A stretch of DNA of 38,669 nucleotides, taken from contig JAEUHS010000118.1 in NCBI GenBank assembly GCA_016794035.1, positions 1-38,669 of the forward strand. Reading direction: 5' to 3'. Position 1 is the first letter of the stretch, and each line of letters starts with the position of its first letter. The position numbers and the translations under genes were made by a program. The notes below the pieces were generated by a model, which ran no database searches, had not been told where the DNA came from, and saw only the letters and a program-made list of their open reading frames with translations. Source of the DNA: Planctomycetota bacterium (lineage in GTDB: Bacteria; Planctomycetota; UBA1135; UBA2386). Below are positions 9,386-17,992 of this stretch, in pieces.

Positions 9386-10748
9386 CGTCGTCCTCCGTCA
9401 CCGCCGTGCGCGCGCGCCGCTGTCGATCGAAGCGGTCCGGTTCCGGCGGCGTCGCCACGCGGCTGCGGCTGCCGTCCGCCGCGATCGCCCGCACGCCGAC
9501 GACGACGTCGTCGAGGCAGACACCGGCGAGCGTCGCCTGCATGCGTCCGCCGCCGAGCGACACCAGCGCCGCCGCCGCCGCATCGACCACGTTGGTCCAG
9601 TCCGCGGCCGTCGTCTCGCGCCAGACGAACTCGCACGCCGCCGCGCCCGGCGGCGGCACGTAGACCAGCTCGGTGTCGTAGCGGTCGCGCCGCAGCGCGG
9701 CCGAGACCGCGAGCGGCGGCGGCGGCGCGCTGGCCAGTTCGGCCAGGGTCGCCACGGCGACGCGCGTCACGTTGGCGGTGTAGGCGAAGTCGGCGTAGTC
9801 CGGCAGGTCGCCATAGGGCCGACCGTCGCGCGACGTGATGTCCTGGTGCTGGCGCGAGAAGTCCTCGCGCGGCTCGGTGAAGCGCACCGCCGGGAAGCCG
9901 TGTTCGAAGAACGACCGGTGATCGCCGCCGCGGCCGTAGCGATCGCCGCGCAGGATCAGCCGCACGTCGAAGTCGGGCAGGTGCGTGCGGGCCGCGTAGG
10001 TCACGGCGCGCGCCAGGCTGCGGCCGCTGCCGTCGGTGCCGCCCGACGCGTAGCTGAAGCAGCGCACGAACCGGTGGTAGCGGGCGCCGTCCATGCCGAG
10101 CGTGTTGCCGACGATGTCGCAGGTGATCATGCCGTCGACCGTGGCGCCGGCGTCGGCCAGCGCCGCGGCGTGCGCGGCCGATCCCAGCAGGCCCTGTTCT
10201 TCGGCGTCGTAGGCGGCGAACACGATCGTCGCCGGGAAGCGCGCGGCCGTGAGCACGCGGCACGCCTCGAGCATCGCGGCGGTGCCCGACGCGTCGTCGA
10301 CGGCTCCGGGCGCGGCCCGTTCGCCGTCTTCGCCGCGGCCGTTGCGCGAGTCGTAGTGGCCCGAGACCACGTAGATGCGCTCGGGATCACCGGTGCCGCG
10401 CAGCGTCGCGATCACGTTGACGATCGGCAGTTCGCGCGGCATGCCGGGCCGCAGGCACGGCACCGTCGCCGCCTGCAGCGCGACCTGGAGCCGGCCTTCG
10501 TCCGTGGTCGCGGCGATCGCCGCGAACCGGGCCTGCAGCCAGCGGCGCGCGGCACCGGTGCCTTCGGTGTCGCTGTCGGTGCGCGACAGCACGTGCCGCG
10601 TCCCGAAGCCGACCAACGCGCGCACGTCCTGTTCGATGCGCGCTGCGTCGACGGCGCTCAGCAGCGTGCGCACGCGGTCGCGGACCTCGGCTTGCGCCGG
10701 CAACAGCGCGCTGCCGGCGAGCACCAGGGCGGCGAGGCGCGGGCTCAT
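9372..10748 (-). CDS. Secreted M28-family zinc aminopeptidase
   Basis: A 458-residue exported peptidase. Residues 1-20 form a signal peptide (LAALVLAGSALLPAQA). The M28 core has candidate zinc ligands in the right order: His131 in VVSGHYDS, Asp151/152 in GAVDDASG, the Glu pair 183-184 in DAEEQGLLGS, Asp211 in TCDIVGN and His301 in SRQHQD. M28 enzymes remove N-terminal residues or act as carboxypeptidases on peptides outside the cytoplasm. The last ~110 residues (after ~345) look like a fibronectin-type beta domain, with CEFVWRET as a typical strand. The start shares an ATGA overlap with the stop of gpmI. A secreted peptidase directly behind a glycolytic enzyme is unusual, but the overlaps argue for one transcript. 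Confidence 0.92.
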   Translation of the reverse strand: MSPRLAALVLAGSALLPAQAEVRDRVRTLLSAVDAARIEQDVRALVGFGTRHVLSRTDSDTEGTGAARRWLQARFAAIAATTDEGRLQVALQAATVPCLRPGMPRELPIVNVIATLRGTGDPERIYVVSGHYDSRNGRGEDGERAAPGAVDDASGTAAMLEACRVLTAARFPATIVFAAYDAEEQGLLGSAAHAAALADAGATVDGMITCDIVGNTLGMDGARYHRFVRCFSYASGGTDGSGRSLARAVTYAARTHLPDFDVRLILRGDRYGRGGDHRSFFEHGFPAVRFTEPREDFSRQHQDITSRDGRPYGDLPDYADFAYTANVTRVAVATLAELASAPPPPLAVSAALRRDRYDTELVYVPPPGAAACEFVWRETTAADWTNVVDAAAAALVSLGGGRMQATLAGVCLDDVVVGVRAIAADGSRSRVATPPEPDRFDRQRRARTAVTEDDDGQR

Positions 10749-12289
10749 GCGAACAGGTCCCGGCCTTCCATGCCGGGGTCGCGCGGCAGTTCGAGGATCG
10801 GCAGCAGCGTGGTCGCGATGTCGCACAGCCGGCCACCGTCGTGCAGCGTGCGGCCCTTGACCGCCTCGCCGCAGATCACCAGCGGCACCGGGTTGGTCGT
10901 GTGCGCCGTGTGCGGCTGGCCGGTCACCGGGTCGACCATCAGCTCGACGTTGCCGTGGTCGGCGGTGATCGCGACGGTGCCGCCGAGCTTCAGGTAGGCC
11001 GGCACGATGCGCGCGAGGCATGCGTCGATCGTCTGCACGGCCTTGACCGCAGCCGTCATGATGCCGGTGTGACCGACCATGTCGGCGTTGGCGAAGTTCA
11101 GGATCGTCACGTCCGGGCGCTGGTCGGAGGCGAGCTCCGCGAGCAACGCGTCGGTCACCTGCGCCGCCGACATCTCCGGCTGCAGGTCGTAGGTCGCGAC
11201 CTTGGGACTCGGGATCAGCACGCGCCGCTCGCCGGGGTACTCCTTCTCGTCGCCGCCGGAGAAGAAGAACGTCACGTGCGCGTACTTCTCGGTCTCGGCG
11301 ATGCGCAGCTGCCGCAGGCCGCGGTCGCTGACCACCTGCGGGAAGATGCCCTTGAGGTTCTGCGGCGCGTAGGCGACCGCGCACGGGAAGTCCTCGCGGT
11401 AGCGCGTCATGGTCACGAACTGCACCACCGGCACCGTCGCGCGCGGGAAGCCCGCGAAGTCGGCGCTGACGAACGCGTCGGTCAGCTGCCGCGCGCGGTC
11501 GGTGCGGTAGTTGAAGAAGATCACCGCGTCGCCGGTGCGCACGCGGCCGCGGTCGCGCGAGCCGATCACCGTCGGCGCCACGAACTCGTCGCCCTCGTTG
11601 CGCGCGTAGGCGGCGGCGATCGCCGCCTGCGCCGAGTCGGCGACCTCGCCCTGGCCGAGCGTCAGCGCGTCGTAGGCGCGTTGCACGCGCTCCCAGCGCT
11701 TGTCGCGGTCCATCGCGTAGTAACGGCCGATCACGGTGCCGATGCGGCCGACGCCGAGCTCCCGCATCCAGGTCTCGATCTGCTCGACGTAGCCGGGCGC
11801 CGAACGCGGCGGCGTGTCGCGGCCGTCGAGAAACGCGTGCAGCACGACGCGGTCGCCGCCGAGGCCGGCGTCCTTGCACATGCGCAGCAGCTCGTGCAGG
11901 TGCCGGTCGCTGCTGTGCACGCCGCCGTCGGAACACAGGCCGAACAGGTGCAGCGTGCCGTCGCCGCGGCGCGCGTGGTCGATCGCCGAACGCAGCGCCG
12001 GATTGATCCGGAAGCGCCCCTCGCGGATCTCGCGGTCGATGCGCGTGATCTCCTGGTAGACGATGCGGCCGGCGCCGATGTTGAGGTGGCCGACCTCGGA
12101 GTTGCCCATCAGCCCGCACGGCAGACCGACGTCCTCGCCGCTCGCCTGCAGCGAGGTCGTCGGCCACTGCTCGCGCAGGCCGTACCAGAACCGCGGCTCG
12201 GCGACGCTGATCGCGTTGGCCGGACCGGGCGCGGCCTCGCCGAACCCGTCGAGCACGATCAGACACAGCGGCGGGCGACGCTGGCTCAT
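10745..12289 (-). CDS. gpmI: 2,3-bisphosphoglycerate-independent phosphoglycerate mutase
   Basis: A 514-residue cytoplasmic enzyme that interconverts 3-phosphoglycerate and 2-phosphoglycerate in glycolysis and gluconeogenesis using two metal ions and a phosphoserine intermediate. The length matches the family (about 510). Asp14 lies in the metal-binding motif VLDGFG, the catalytic Ser64 in MGNSEVGHLN, and further metal ligands lie in the ADMVGH and TADHGN motifs near the C-terminus. The central phosphotransferase insert includes FLDGRDTPP and the RYYAMDRDKRW motif. The ATG at 12289 overlaps the stop of the upstream cyclodeaminase-fold gene, and the 3' end overlaps the start of the M28 gene; both overlaps are four bases. 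Confidence 0.97.
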   Translation of the reverse strand: MSQRRPPLCLIVLDGFGEAAPGPANAISVAEPRFWYGLREQWPTTSLQASGEDVGLPCGLMGNSEVGHLNIGAGRIVYQEITRIDREIREGRFRINPALRSAIDHARRGDGTLHLFGLCSDGGVHSSDRHLHELLRMCKDAGLGGDRVVLHAFLDGRDTPPRSAPGYVEQIETWMRELGVGRIGTVIGRYYAMDRDKRWERVQRAYDALTLGQGEVADSAQAAIAAAYARNEGDEFVAPTVIGSRDRGRVRTGDAVIFFNYRTDRARQLTDAFVSADFAGFPRATVPVVQFVTMTRYREDFPCAVAYAPQNLKGIFPQVVSDRGLRQLRIAETEKYAHVTFFFSGGDEKEYPGERRVLIPSPKVATYDLQPEMSAAQVTDALLAELASDQRPDVTILNFANADMVGHTGIMTAAVKAVQTIDACLARIVPAYLKLGGTVAITADHGNVELMVDPVTGQPHTAHTTNPVPLVICGEAVKGRTLHDGGRLCDIATTLLPILELPRDPGMEGRDLFA

Positions 12290-12909
12290 GCGAGCATCTT
12301 GTCGACCGAGGTCGCGATCGCGAGCTGGTGGCGGCGGATCTCGGTGCGCACGGTCTCGGCGCGCGTCACGGTCTTGTCGGCCAGTTCGCGGTTGGTCAGG
12401 TAGGCGGCGTTGATCTTCACGTTCAGGAACGCACCCTCGGCGGCAGCGAGCAGCAGCGCGGCGCCCGACGCGAGGTCGCTGACGATCGCCTTGCCGATGC
12501 AGTCGACGACGCCCTCCATCGCGACGAACACGTCGCGCACCATGCACAGCGTCTCCTCGGGCACCACCATCGCGCCGTGCATCGCCTCCTGGATCGCCTT
12601 GTCGCGCAGCGCCTTCTGCCCCTCGTTGTCCTTCGGCATGCCGTAGGCCGCCGAGACCAGGTCGAACGAACGGCAGTCGCGTTCGGCCATCGGCATCATG
12701 CGCACCAGGTGGCCCTCGAGCAGCGACTCGACGCGCGCCAGGTCGTCCTCGCGCGCGACGTTGGCCTTCTTGCCGCGCGAGAAGCGCACCACCATCAGGA
12801 ACAGGGCCGTGCCCATGCAGCCGGTCATCGCCGCCGCGGCGCCGCCGCCGGGGGTCGGGGTCTTGGCGGCCAGGGACTCGATCAACTGTTCGAAGGACTG
12901 CTGGATCAT
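12286..12909 (-). CDS. Cyclodeaminase/cyclohydrolase-fold (FTCD_C) protein
   Basis: A 207-residue, mostly helical protein of the formiminotransferase-cyclodeaminase C-terminal family. The hallmark is TPTPGGGAAAAMTG at residues ~17-30, followed by long amphipathic helices and NVKINAAYLTN near the C-terminus. Family members convert formimino- or methenyl-tetrahydrofolate intermediates, or act as the FchA cyclohydrolase in one-carbon metabolism. The exact reaction cannot be told from sequence, and no folate gene lies nearby. It is the first gene of the minus-strand run that ends at 4422. The ~100 bases upstream (12910-13008) separate it from a divergent lipoprotein gene and must hold its promoter, but I see no convincing -35/-10 pair. 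Confidence 0.9.
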   Translation of the reverse strand: MIQQSFEQLIESLAAKTPTPGGGAAAAMTGCMGTALFLMVVRFSRGKKANVAREDDLARVESLLEGHLVRMMPMAERDCRSFDLVSAAYGMPKDNEGQKALRDKAIQEAMHGAMVVPEETLCMVRDVFVAMEGVVDCIGKAIVSDLASGAALLLAAAEGAFLNVKINAAYLTNRELADKTVTRAETVRTEIRRHQLAIATSVDKMLA

Positions 12910-13008
12910 GGGGGCTGCCAGTCTCTTTGCGCGGCACGCCGGATCAAGGCCGGACCGGCATCTCGGCTCGCGCTTGCGCCCGGGCCGCGTTCGCCGACAG
13001 TGCCGGGC

Positions 13009-13602
13009 ATGCGGTCTCCGCGGCTGTGTCTGCTGTTCGCCTCCCTGCTTGCCTGCGCGGCATGCTCGACGGCCGGCGCGGTGCCGGCCGACCTCAGCGC
13101 GCTGCTGGCCGAGGCCCCGCCCGACGTGCCGGCGCGGCTGTGGCTCGACGGCGACCGCATCGTCGGCGCCGCGGTCGCGGTCGGCCCGGGCGAGGTGCCC
13201 GCCGACGCGCGGCGCACGGCCGAAGCCGTGCAGCCGCGCGGCGAACGGGTGTTCCAGGGGCGCGAGTGGGGCCCGCGCGGCGAGGGCTACCGCATCGACG
13301 TGCACTACGCCGGCGACGCGGGGCCCGAGCACAGCCGCTCGCTGCTGGTCACCGCCGACGGCCGCGTGCTCGAACGTTCGCACACGGTGCCGATCCCCGA
13401 CGTGCCCCAGCACGTGCTCGCCAGCGCGATGCAGATCGCCGCCCGCATCGACGAGGCGCGCATCGTGTCCGGCCCCGAACACGAGGAATACTGGTCGGTG
13501 CAGGTGCACGACCGGTCCGGGCGGGTGTGGGTCGTCGAGGTCACGCTCGACGGACGCATCGTGCGGTCGCTGCGGCGCACGCCGGCGCGGGTCGACGGGT
13601 AG
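13009..13602 (+). CDS. Small lipoprotein, PepSY-like (uncharacterised)
   Basis: A 197-residue predicted lipoprotein. The signal sequence runs to a lipobox with Cys at ~20 (LACAAC, then STAG). The mature part alternates beta strands and helix. Its last ~60 residues (EARIVSGPEHEEYWSVQV ... VEVTLDGRIVRSLRR) recall a PepSY-type fold, in which a helix is followed by strands ending in 'dG.v'. That similarity is by eye only. The start is the ATG at 13009, just before the hydrophobic segment; no Shine-Dalgarno is visible. It is divergent from the cyclodeaminase-fold gene and is followed 40 bases later by the beta-helix gene on the same strand. Confidence 0.75.
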   Translation: MRSPRLCLLFASLLACAACSTAGAVPADLSALLAEAPPDVPARLWLDGDRIVGAAVAVGPGEVPADARRTAEAVQPRGERVFQGREWGPRGEGYRIDVHYAGDAGPEHSRSLLVTADGRVLERSHTVPIPDVPQHVLASAMQIAARIDEARIVSGPEHEEYWSVQVHDRSGRVWVVEVTLDGRIVRSLRRTPARVDG

Positions 13603-13642
13603 GCTGGCGGTGGGCGCGACCGACGCTGCGCTCCGCGCGACG

Positions 13643-15655
13643 ATGCCGACGGCGCTGCTGGTGGCAGCGCTCGCGGTCCCGCCGCCGGCCACCGCGGAGC
13701 CACTGCACCTGCTGGTCGATCCCACGCAGCCGCCGGGCGAGGGCGTCGTCGCCTCGCTGGCGGCCGCGATCGCCGCCGCGCAGTCGGCGCCGGCCGGCAC
13801 CACGGCGATCGCCATCGACCTCGCGCCGGGCGTCCACGTGCTCGACGCCACGGTGCCCATGGGCGCGCTGCCGGCACCGACGCAGATCCGCGGCCTCGGC
13901 GCGGAGCCGACGGCGACGCGGTTGCTGGGCGGCGTGCGGCTGCGGGCACGACCGCAGGAAGTCGCCCCTGACGACCCCGTGCGTGCGCGGTTGCCGGCAG
14001 CCGCCCTCGACACCGTGCGCTGGATCGACGTGTCCGTCGCCCCCGACCAGCCGCCGCTCGCCGGCCTGGTGCGCCACGGCATGAACCTGCCCGCCGGCGC
14101 CGGCAGCGAGCTGTTCTGGAACGGGCGCCCGCTGACGACCGCGCGCTGGCCCGATGTCGGCTTCGCGCCCATCGACGGCATCGTCGACGCCGGCAGCTCG
14201 AAGGACCGACCGGAGCCGGGCGACGCGCGGCGCGGCGGCACGTTCCGCGTCGCCGATCGCGAGCGCCTCGCGCGCTGGGCCGCGGCCGAGCAGGTGTGGC
14301 TGAGCGGCTATTGGCACTGGGACTGGGCCGACGACAGCCTGCCCGCCGGCCGGATCGATGCGACGACCGGCACGATCACGCTCGGACTGCCGCACACCTA
14401 CGGCCTGGGCAAGGACGCTCGCTTCGCGGTGCTCGGCATCCCCGAAGAACTCGACGCACCCGGCGAGTACTGGCTCGACGTCGCGCGGCAGCGCGCCTAC
14501 TTCGTGCCGCCCGATGCCACCGGCGAGCCGGAGATCGTCGTCTCCCTGCTCGCGGGACCGCTGCTCGAGCTGGCCGGTACGCGCGACCTGACGCTGGCGA
14601 ACGTGCAACTCGAAGCCGGCCGGGGCGTGGCGATCGCCGCGACCGACGTCACCGACGTGCGCATCGAACACTGCTCGTTCCGCAACACCGGCACCGGTGC
14701 GATCGAACTCGCCGGCCACCACTGCGCCATCGTCGACTGCGCGTTCGCGGACATCGGCGCCGCCGGCGTGCTGCTGACCGGCGGCGACCGCAGCACGCTG
14801 ACCCACGGCGACAACGAAGTGCGCGGCTGCACGTTCCGCCGCTGCGGGCGCACGCATCGCACCTACCAACCGGCGATCCGGCTGGACGGGGTCGGCCAGA
14901 CGGTGGCCGGCAATCGCATCGAGGACCTGCCGCACTGCGCGCTGATCTTCGCCGGCAACGAACACCGCATCGAACGCAACGACATCGGCCGCGTGCTGCT
15001 CGAGACCGGCGACTCGGGCGCGATCTACTGCGGCCGGGACTGGACGCTGCATGGGACCGTGATCCGCCACAACCTGTTCCACGACATCCAGGGCAGCGAC
15101 GCGCGCTACCAGAACGCGGTCTACCTGGACGACCTGGCCAGCGGCATCACCGTCGAGGGCAACGTGTTCGTGCGCTGCAACTGGGGCGTGCTGGTCGGCG
15201 GCGGTCGCGACAACCACATCCGCGGCAACGTGTTCGTCGCCTGTCGCAAGGGCATCTCGTTCGACCAGCGCGGCGGCGGCTGGATGGCGACGGCGATCGC
15301 CGATCCGGCCACGTCGACGCTGCACCAGCGCCTGCGCGCGGTGCCGATCGACCGCGAGCCGTGGCGCAGCCGCTACCCGACGCTCGGCGCCTACCTGAGC
15401 GATCGCTTCGGCCGCCCGGTCGGCAGCGAGGTGACCGGCAACGTGTTCCTGGCGACGCCGCTCGGCCGGATCGACGACCGCGAGTGCGTGCGCGTCGAAG
15501 GCAATGTCGTCGCGGAGCAGGGGCTCGGCGCCGATCTCGTGGCCGCACTACTGGAACCGGCGGCGCGCCGGCGCCTGCCAGCACTGCGGCCCCCGGCTGC
15601 GCCCGAGAGCTTCGTGCCGATCCCCGTCGCCGACATCGGTGTGACGGGTCGGTGA
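13643..15655 (+). CDS. Secreted right-handed parallel beta-helix protein (GH141-like)
   Basis: A 670-residue exported protein with a signal peptide (LLVAALAVPPPATA). From residue ~300 to ~560 it shows short repeated beta-helix rungs with buried N, C and V/I positions, such as IEHCSFRNTGTGAIELAG, EVRGCTFRRC, VEGNVFVRCNWGVLVGGG and IRGNVFVACRKG. The segment around IPEELDAPGEYWLDVARQ, followed by FVPP, is a feature I know from beta-helix glycoside hydrolases of the GH141/GH110 type, where 'ELDxPGEWYLD' is common. A carbohydrate-cleaving role outside the cytoplasm is therefore likely, though catalytic residues cannot be assigned. The start could instead be a GTG about ten codons upstream. It runs towards the RCC1 gene tail, 62 bases away. 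Confidence 0.85.
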   Translation: MPTALLVAALAVPPPATAEPLHLLVDPTQPPGEGVVASLAAAIAAAQSAPAGTTAIAIDLAPGVHVLDATVPMGALPAPTQIRGLGAEPTATRLLGGVRLRARPQEVAPDDPVRARLPAAALDTVRWIDVSVAPDQPPLAGLVRHGMNLPAGAGSELFWNGRPLTTARWPDVGFAPIDGIVDAGSSKDRPEPGDARRGGTFRVADRERLARWAAAEQVWLSGYWHWDWADDSLPAGRIDATTGTITLGLPHTYGLGKDARFAVLGIPEELDAPGEYWLDVARQRAYFVPPDATGEPEIVVSLLAGPLLELAGTRDLTLANVQLEAGRGVAIAATDVTDVRIEHCSFRNTGTGAIELAGHHCAIVDCAFADIGAAGVLLTGGDRSTLTHGDNEVRGCTFRRCGRTHRTYQPAIRLDGVGQTVAGNRIEDLPHCALIFAGNEHRIERNDIGRVLLETGDSGAIYCGRDWTLHGTVIRHNLFHDIQGSDARYQNAVYLDDLASGITVEGNVFVRCNWGVLVGGGRDNHIRGNVFVACRKGISFDQRGGGWMATAIADPATSTLHQRLRAVPIDREPWRSRYPTLGAYLSDRFGRPVGSEVTGNVFLATPLGRIDDRECVRVEGNVVAEQGLGADLVAALLEPAARRRLPALRPPAAPESFVPIPVADIGVTGR

Positions 15656-15717
15656 GGCACGGTCACTGGGAGCAGGACGCCACGCCGTCCATCACGTTCG
15701 ACTCTCGGCAGGATCGC

Positions 15718-17934
15718 CTACCAGTCGCCGATCACACCCTCGGCCGCGTCCGAGACCACCGCGCCGAAGCTGTTGCCTGCCGCCGAATCGAGGACCAGCG
15801 CCTGGGCGAAGAAGTGCGCGCCGAGGAACAAGGTGTTGTCCGGAATCGGCAGCGTCCACACCGCCTGCTGCTGCTGGCCGACCAACGGCATCAGCGCGGC
15901 GAAGTCGACGTGCAGCGCACACGCGGGCATGCCGAGGAACGTGAGGTCTACTGGCGCCAGCTTGTTCCAGCCGAACGCGAGCACCGCGGTGCTCTGCGGC
16001 AGGTCGAAGAAGGTGACGTGCAGGGTCTTGCCGATGCGCGGGGTGTCGTCGGGCACCGGGCGTGACGCCGGCAGGGAGCCGGCGCAGCCGTGGCCGTAGG
16101 AGACGAAGGTGCTGGTCGGGCCGACGCGGCCGACGCTGAGCACGTTGGAACTTGCGGACACCTGCACGTACGAGGTGCCGGGCTCCAGTGGTGGCACGAG
16201 GTCCTGGTAGTTCTGAAGCGCGCCGGCAACCGATAGCTGGCCGTCGGAGCGTCGCATCAGTCCTTGGCTACTGCCGCCCTCGACCTCGACGTAGTAGACC
16301 CCCCACGGCAGCGTGGGGATCGGGGTCCAGACGGCGCTGCCCCAGGTCATCACGATGCCATCGGAGCGCAGCCCCCACATGCGATTCTGGTCCAGGGCGA
16401 TCTGCGTCCAGCGCACGCCGCTGGGCAGCACGGGCGTCGGCGGATTCGCGGACGGATTGGTGGCGTTCATGCCGAGGTAGAGGCAGGCGCCGTCCGAGCG
16501 CAGCAGCAGGGTCCGGCCATACTGCGCGTCGCAGTCGACGTAGCGCATGCCAGCCGGCAGCACCGGGACCACGGTCTCGCCAAAACCGTTGAAGCCCCAA
16601 GCCACGGCCTGGCCGTCGCTGCGGATCGCGACGTTGTGGCCACTCGAAACCGCGAAGTCCTCGTAGACCACGCCCGGCGGCAGCGCCGGCACGTTGCACT
16701 TGCCCGAGTTGTTGTCGCCCCAGGCGAACAGTCGGCCATCGCGGCGCAGCACGACGGAGTGCGTGTAGCCCGCCTCGGCCCGAACACAGGTGATCCCGGT
16801 CAGTTGGGGCGGGATGTCACTCTGGCCATAGTCATTGAGGCCCCATGCCTCGAGCGCGCCGTTCGAGAGCACGGCCACGACGTGGTAGGTGCCCGCGGAC
16901 ACGTCGACGAAGCGCGTCCGGCGTGGCAGCTGTGGCAGGTAGCTCTGCATGTGCTGCTCATTCCCGCACGACAACAGCCTGCCACTCGCCAGCAGGATCA
17001 GTGTATGGTTCTGGCCACACGCGATCTGCACGCAGCGATCCCCTGGCACGATCGGCGGCAGGTCGAGGTTGCCGACCCAGTTCTGCCCCCACCCGACCAA
17101 CGCTCCATCGGAGCGCAGCGCCACGGTCTGGGACGCCGCACCCGCGACCATCGTGTATCGCATGCCCGGCGGTAGTGGCACCACATTGCACTGCCCGTAC
17201 GAGTTGTCGCCCCAGGCCACCAGTGCGCCATCGGATCGGAACGCCATGGCGTGGTCCTGGCCAGCCTCGATCGCGACGTAGGTCACACCGACGGGCAGCG
17301 GCGGCACGTTCGGCGTGGCGACCTGCGGATGGCCCCATGCCAGGATCGTGCCATCGGAGACGAGCCCCAGCGAGAACAGTCCACCTGCCTTCACGCTGGT
17401 GAACATGAGTCCTGGCGCCAGGACCGGGACGTTGCATTCGCCGATGTGGTTGATGCCAAAGGCGACCGCCTCGCCGTCGGAGCGCAGGGCAATGGCGTGG
17501 TAGCCGGAGGTCGAGATCGATTCGAACCGGACTCCGGGCGGTGCGGCCGGCACGGCTGGTGGCAGGGGATAGCCAGAGCCGAACTGACCAGAGCTCACGA
17601 GAGTGCCATCGGACAGCAAGCCGATGGCAAAGTTCGCACCGACCGCCACCTGTCGATAGCGGAGGCCCGATGGCGCCGGCGGAAACGGCGCCATCGACTG
17701 TGCGAGGCTGTGACCCTGCCAGAAGACCCGACCGTCCGCATGCAGGACGATGGACCCTAGATACTCGGCGTCGATCTGCACGATGCGGCCTTCGCGGGAC
17801 GCGGTGTCGAACGAACGCTCCGCCCATCCACGGATCGAACTCTGCGCCGCCAGGGCGCTGTTGAGTCCACACACGACAACCGCGCCGACCAGGCCGCAGC
17901 ACCGCGCGGACGAACTCGAGAAGGACAAGGTCAT
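15718..17934 (-). CDS. Secreted RCC1-repeat beta-propeller protein with planctomycete-type C-terminal domain
   Basis: A 738-residue exported protein. After a signal peptide ending near LNSALAAQ, about a dozen repeats of ~45-50 residues follow the pattern 'H.VALRSDG.vvAWG.N..GQCNVPPLPPG..Y' (for example AMAFRSDGALVAWGDNSYGQ and HSVVLRRDGRLFAWGDNNSG), which is the RCC1 propeller signature. The last ~130 residues start with YGHGCAGS and end in strands around TLPIPDNTLFLGAHFFAQA, a beta-sandwich-like tail found on many planctomycete secreted proteins. ATGs occur at 17940 and 17934. GGAG at 17941-17944 (minus sense) is six bases from the second and abuts the first, so I prefer 17934. No enzyme motif is seen; an adhesive or binding role is likely. 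Confidence 0.88.
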   Translation of the reverse strand: MTLSFSSSSARCCGLVGAVVVCGLNSALAAQSSIRGWAERSFDTASREGRIVQIDAEYLGSIVLHADGRVFWQGHSLAQSMAPFPPAPSGLRYRQVAVGANFAIGLLSDGTLVSSGQFGSGYPLPPAVPAAPPGVRFESISTSGYHAIALRSDGEAVAFGINHIGECNVPVLAPGLMFTSVKAGGLFSLGLVSDGTILAWGHPQVATPNVPPLPVGVTYVAIEAGQDHAMAFRSDGALVAWGDNSYGQCNVVPLPPGMRYTMVAGAASQTVALRSDGALVGWGQNWVGNLDLPPIVPGDRCVQIACGQNHTLILLASGRLLSCGNEQHMQSYLPQLPRRTRFVDVSAGTYHVVAVLSNGALEAWGLNDYGQSDIPPQLTGITCVRAEAGYTHSVVLRRDGRLFAWGDNNSGKCNVPALPPGVVYEDFAVSSGHNVAIRSDGQAVAWGFNGFGETVVPVLPAGMRYVDCDAQYGRTLLLRSDGACLYLGMNATNPSANPPTPVLPSGVRWTQIALDQNRMWGLRSDGIVMTWGSAVWTPIPTLPWGVYYVEVEGGSSQGLMRRSDGQLSVAGALQNYQDLVPPLEPGTSYVQVSASSNVLSVGRVGPTSTFVSYGHGCAGSLPASRPVPDDTPRIGKTLHVTFFDLPQSTAVLAFGWNKLAPVDLTFLGMPACALHVDFAALMPLVGQQQQAVWTLPIPDNTLFLGAHFFAQALVLDSAAGNSFGAVVSDAAEGVIGDW

Positions 17935-17992
17935 CGGCATCTCCGGTTGCAGGCCGAGCCGGCTCGCGCCGGCGCGGCCATGGTCACTTGGA

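Noticed and set aside
12910..13008. Promoter boxes for the cyclodeaminase operon (TTGATC and AGACTG)
   Set aside because: The pair matches consensus poorly and similar pairs can be found by chance; no supporting repeat or operator is present.
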